A stretch of DNA of 5,633 nt, taken from positions 1-5,633 of the forward strand of contig JAGGYV010000256.1 of NCBI GenBank assembly GCA_021162325.1, in the 5' to 3' direction. The DNA is from Desulfobacteraceae bacterium. GTDB taxonomy: Bacteria; Desulfobacterota; Desulfobacteria; Desulfobacterales; Desulfosalsimonadaceae. Below, in pieces: positions 4,372-5,633 of the stretch (positions are counted from its first letter, which is position 1; each line of letters opens with the position of its first letter). A program made the translations under genes and the position numbers. The notes beneath the pieces are model-generated. The model worked only from the letters and a program-made list of their open reading frames with translations. It was not told the origin of the DNA and made no database searches.

Positions 4372-5514
4372 ATGACGGATTATATTTATCGATATATTGA
4401 AAAAAGCGTTACGCAAGATTTAAAACGCAAAATGGTATTTATCGGGGGGCCGCGCCAATCCGGTAAAACCACTTTGGCCAAACAACTGTGCCGGGCAGAA
4501 GGCCTTGATCCCGGAAAACGATACCTGAACTGGGATGCGTTAAAAGATCGGGAAAGCATCATGCGGGAGCAGTTCCCCTCCGGGCAGGGCCTGCTGATTC
4601 TTGATGAGGTCCATAAATATTCCCGATGGCGGCAAACTGTAAAAGGACTGTATGACAAACGCGGCAACGAGCTCAATATCCTTGTGACCGGCAGCGCCCG
4701 CCTGGATTATTACCGCAGGGGCGGGGACTCGCTCCAGGGCCGGTATCATTTTTATCGTCTGTTCCCGTTAAGCTTAAAAGAAACAGGGGACTGCAGTGTC
4801 AAAACCGTAAATGACCTGTTGATATACGGCGGTTTTCCGGAACCTTTTTTAAGCCAGTCTGAAAAAGAGGCCCGGCGATGGAGCCGGGAATACCGGACCC
4901 GGATCATACATGAAGATTTGATTGACCTTGAAAATGTCAGGGATTTGGGCCTGGTTGAACGGATGGCCCTTCGATTGCCGGAGCTGGTGGGTTCGCCCCT
5001 TTCCATTAACAGCTTAAGAGAAGACTTAAACGTATCCCATCAGGCTGTGTCACGATGGGTGCAGATTCTTGAAAATTTGTATATGATTTTCAGGATATAT
5101 CCGTTTGGCGCCCCGAAAATCCGTGCTGTCAAAAAAGAGGCCAAACATTATCATCTGGATTGGACGGTGATCGATGATCCGGGCGCGCGTTTTGAAAACC
5201 TGATGGCCTGTCATTTGTTAAAATGGGTTTGTTTTTTACAGGACACGGAAGGCCGGGATGTGGATCTTCGATTTTTCAGGGACATTGACCGGCGGGAAGT
5301 GGATTTTGTGGTAATGGAAAAAGGGAAACCCACGCAATTTATCGAATGCAAAAGATCTGTTGATAAACAGCCGTCGCGTGCCCTGAAATATTTAAAAGTC
5401 CGGTTCCCGAATGTCAGTGCTGTCCAGGTATCGCTTGCCGATGGCCCGGACGTGATCACAAAAGAAAATATTCGTATGTGCTCTGCCCATATTTTTTTGA
5501 GTGAATTGGTCTGA
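4372..5514 (+). CDS. AAA_14 / DUF4143 family ATPase
   Basis: This 380-residue protein has the domain order of the widespread AAA_14-DUF4143 proteins and about their usual length. The Walker A motif is GPRQSGKTT (residues 26-34), Walker B is LLILDEVHK (D78, E79), and a sensor-like LVTGSAR follows at 104-110. A winged-helix-like stretch starts near 208 (SINSLREDLNVSHQAVSRWV), followed by the DUF4143 part. There, E275 (FENL), D311 (REVDFVV) and E325-x-K327 (IECKRS) are spaced like a PD-(D/E)XK nuclease-type core. No cleavage activity is established for the family to my knowledge, so the nuclease link is structural inference. It should be a soluble cytoplasmic ATPase; the biological role of these proteins is uncertain, though they are common in variable genome regions. 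It appears to be a single-gene unit. Higher GC than the toxin-antitoxin pair suggests a separate origin. Confidence 0.88.
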   Translation: MTDYIYRYIEKSVTQDLKRKMVFIGGPRQSGKTTLAKQLCRAEGLDPGKRYLNWDALKDRESIMREQFPSGQGLLILDEVHKYSRWRQTVKGLYDKRGNELNILVTGSARLDYYRRGGDSLQGRYHFYRLFPLSLKETGDCSVKTVNDLLIYGGFPEPFLSQSEKEARRWSREYRTRIIHEDLIDLENVRDLGLVERMALRLPELVGSPLSINSLREDLNVSHQAVSRWVQILENLYMIFRIYPFGAPKIRAVKKEAKHYHLDWTVIDDPGARFENLMACHLLKWVCFLQDTEGRDVDLRFFRDIDRREVDFVVMEKGKPTQFIECKRSVDKQPSRALKYLKVRFPNVSAVQVSLADGPDVITKENIRMCSAHIFLSELV

Positions 5515-5524
5515 AAATTTGGCC

Positions 5525-5603
5525 GTAAAAGCGTAAAAGCGTAAAAGCGTAAAAGCGTAAAAGCGTAAAAGCGTAAAAGCGTAAAAGCGTAAAAGCGTAA
5601 AAG
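5525..5603. repeat. 8-bp tandem repeat array, about 9.9 copies of GTAAAAGC
   Basis: Nine perfect copies of GTAAAAGC run from 5525 to 5596, followed by a partial GTAAAAG (5597-5603). The array begins 10 bp after the ATPase stop codon and its last G is also the first base of the GGGGTCGCATC motif. On the + strand every frame contains TAA stops. On the - strand it is open and would encode a repeating LLRFYAFT, which I treat as a consequence of the repeat and not as a gene. Identical copies suggest recent expansion by slippage. Confidence 0.95.
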
Positions 5604-5633
5604 GGGTCGCATCTTAATTATTAATTATTAGGA
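5603..5633 (+). mobile_element. Probable left end of a GGGGTC-type (REP/IS200-like) element, cut by the window edge
   Basis: GGGGTCGCATC (5603-5613) is followed by TTAATTATTAATTATTA (5614-5630) and GGA at the edge. The same layout, GGGGTCG then an AT-rich TTAA-TTATT-ATTAT block, forms the left end of the 253-bp element at 3905. The terminal GGA could begin a GGAGG ribosome binding site for a transposase just outside the window; that part is inference. GGGGTCGCATC is also repeated, inverted, at 3031-3041. Confidence 0.45.

Noticed and set aside
5525..5603. CRISPR-like reading of the tandem array
   Set aside because: The 8-bp units are directly adjacent with no spacers, so this is a simple tandem repeat.
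5211..5612. A - strand open frame of 133 codons with a repeating LLRFYAFT segment
   Set aside because: It arises from reading the 8-bp tandem array on the opposite strand and then the antisense of the ATPase gene. It has no ribosome binding site and no family resemblance.

Overview
The window looks like a chromosomal accessory region of a Desulfobacterota bacterium, probably Desulfobacterales-like. The evidence is the style of the genes (a YkgJ-type cysteine-cluster protein, and a Cache-HAMP protein ending in a CxxC...CxxC tail) and the high density of short palindromic GGGGTC- and GGGGAC-type repeats of the kind linked to REP-associated tyrosine transposases. This placement is from memory of such genomes, not from a search. 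All genes seen are on the + strand.

Layout. Positions 2-145 hold the 3' end of an unrecognised gene that overlaps (ATGA) a YkgJ-family metal-binding protein gene (142-951). A GGGGA-type palindrome (968-1000) then abuts a 5'-truncated DUF4160 remnant (1013-1153), followed by the intact small DUF2442 gene that normally partners it (1165-1413). Next is a two-transmembrane Cache-HAMP-coiled-coil protein with a four-cysteine tail and no kinase or cyclase (1494-3014). A block of GCGACCCC repeats (3031-3061) precedes a toxin-antitoxin operon: a ribbon-helix-helix antitoxin (3133-3393) overlapping a MazF/PemK-type toxin (3387-3740), with its own promoter and a candidate operator.

The long gene-free stretch 3741-4371 is not empty. 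It holds a small hairpin, a possible terminator, a 253-bp AT-rich element bounded by 13-bp perfect inverted repeats (3905-4157), three hairpins of different sequence (4174-4274), and a promoter candidate. It leads into an AAA_14/DUF4143 ATPase gene (4372-5514). Just after that gene are about ten copies of an 8-bp tandem repeat (5525-5603). The array runs directly into GGGGTCGCATC plus an AT-rich stretch resembling the left end of the 253-bp element, so another mobile element probably starts at the window edge.

How it fits together. The genes do not form one pathway. The picture is a repeat-rich insertion zone that has collected stability-type modules (DUF4160/DUF2442, RHH-MazF, AAA_14/DUF4143 ATPase) beside more ordinary genes. 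The most distinctive feature is the set of mobile-element ends. I found no proven new defence or biosynthetic system. The best candidates for follow-up are the 253-bp mini-element, the kinase-less four-cysteine sensor and the decayed DUF4160 gene.
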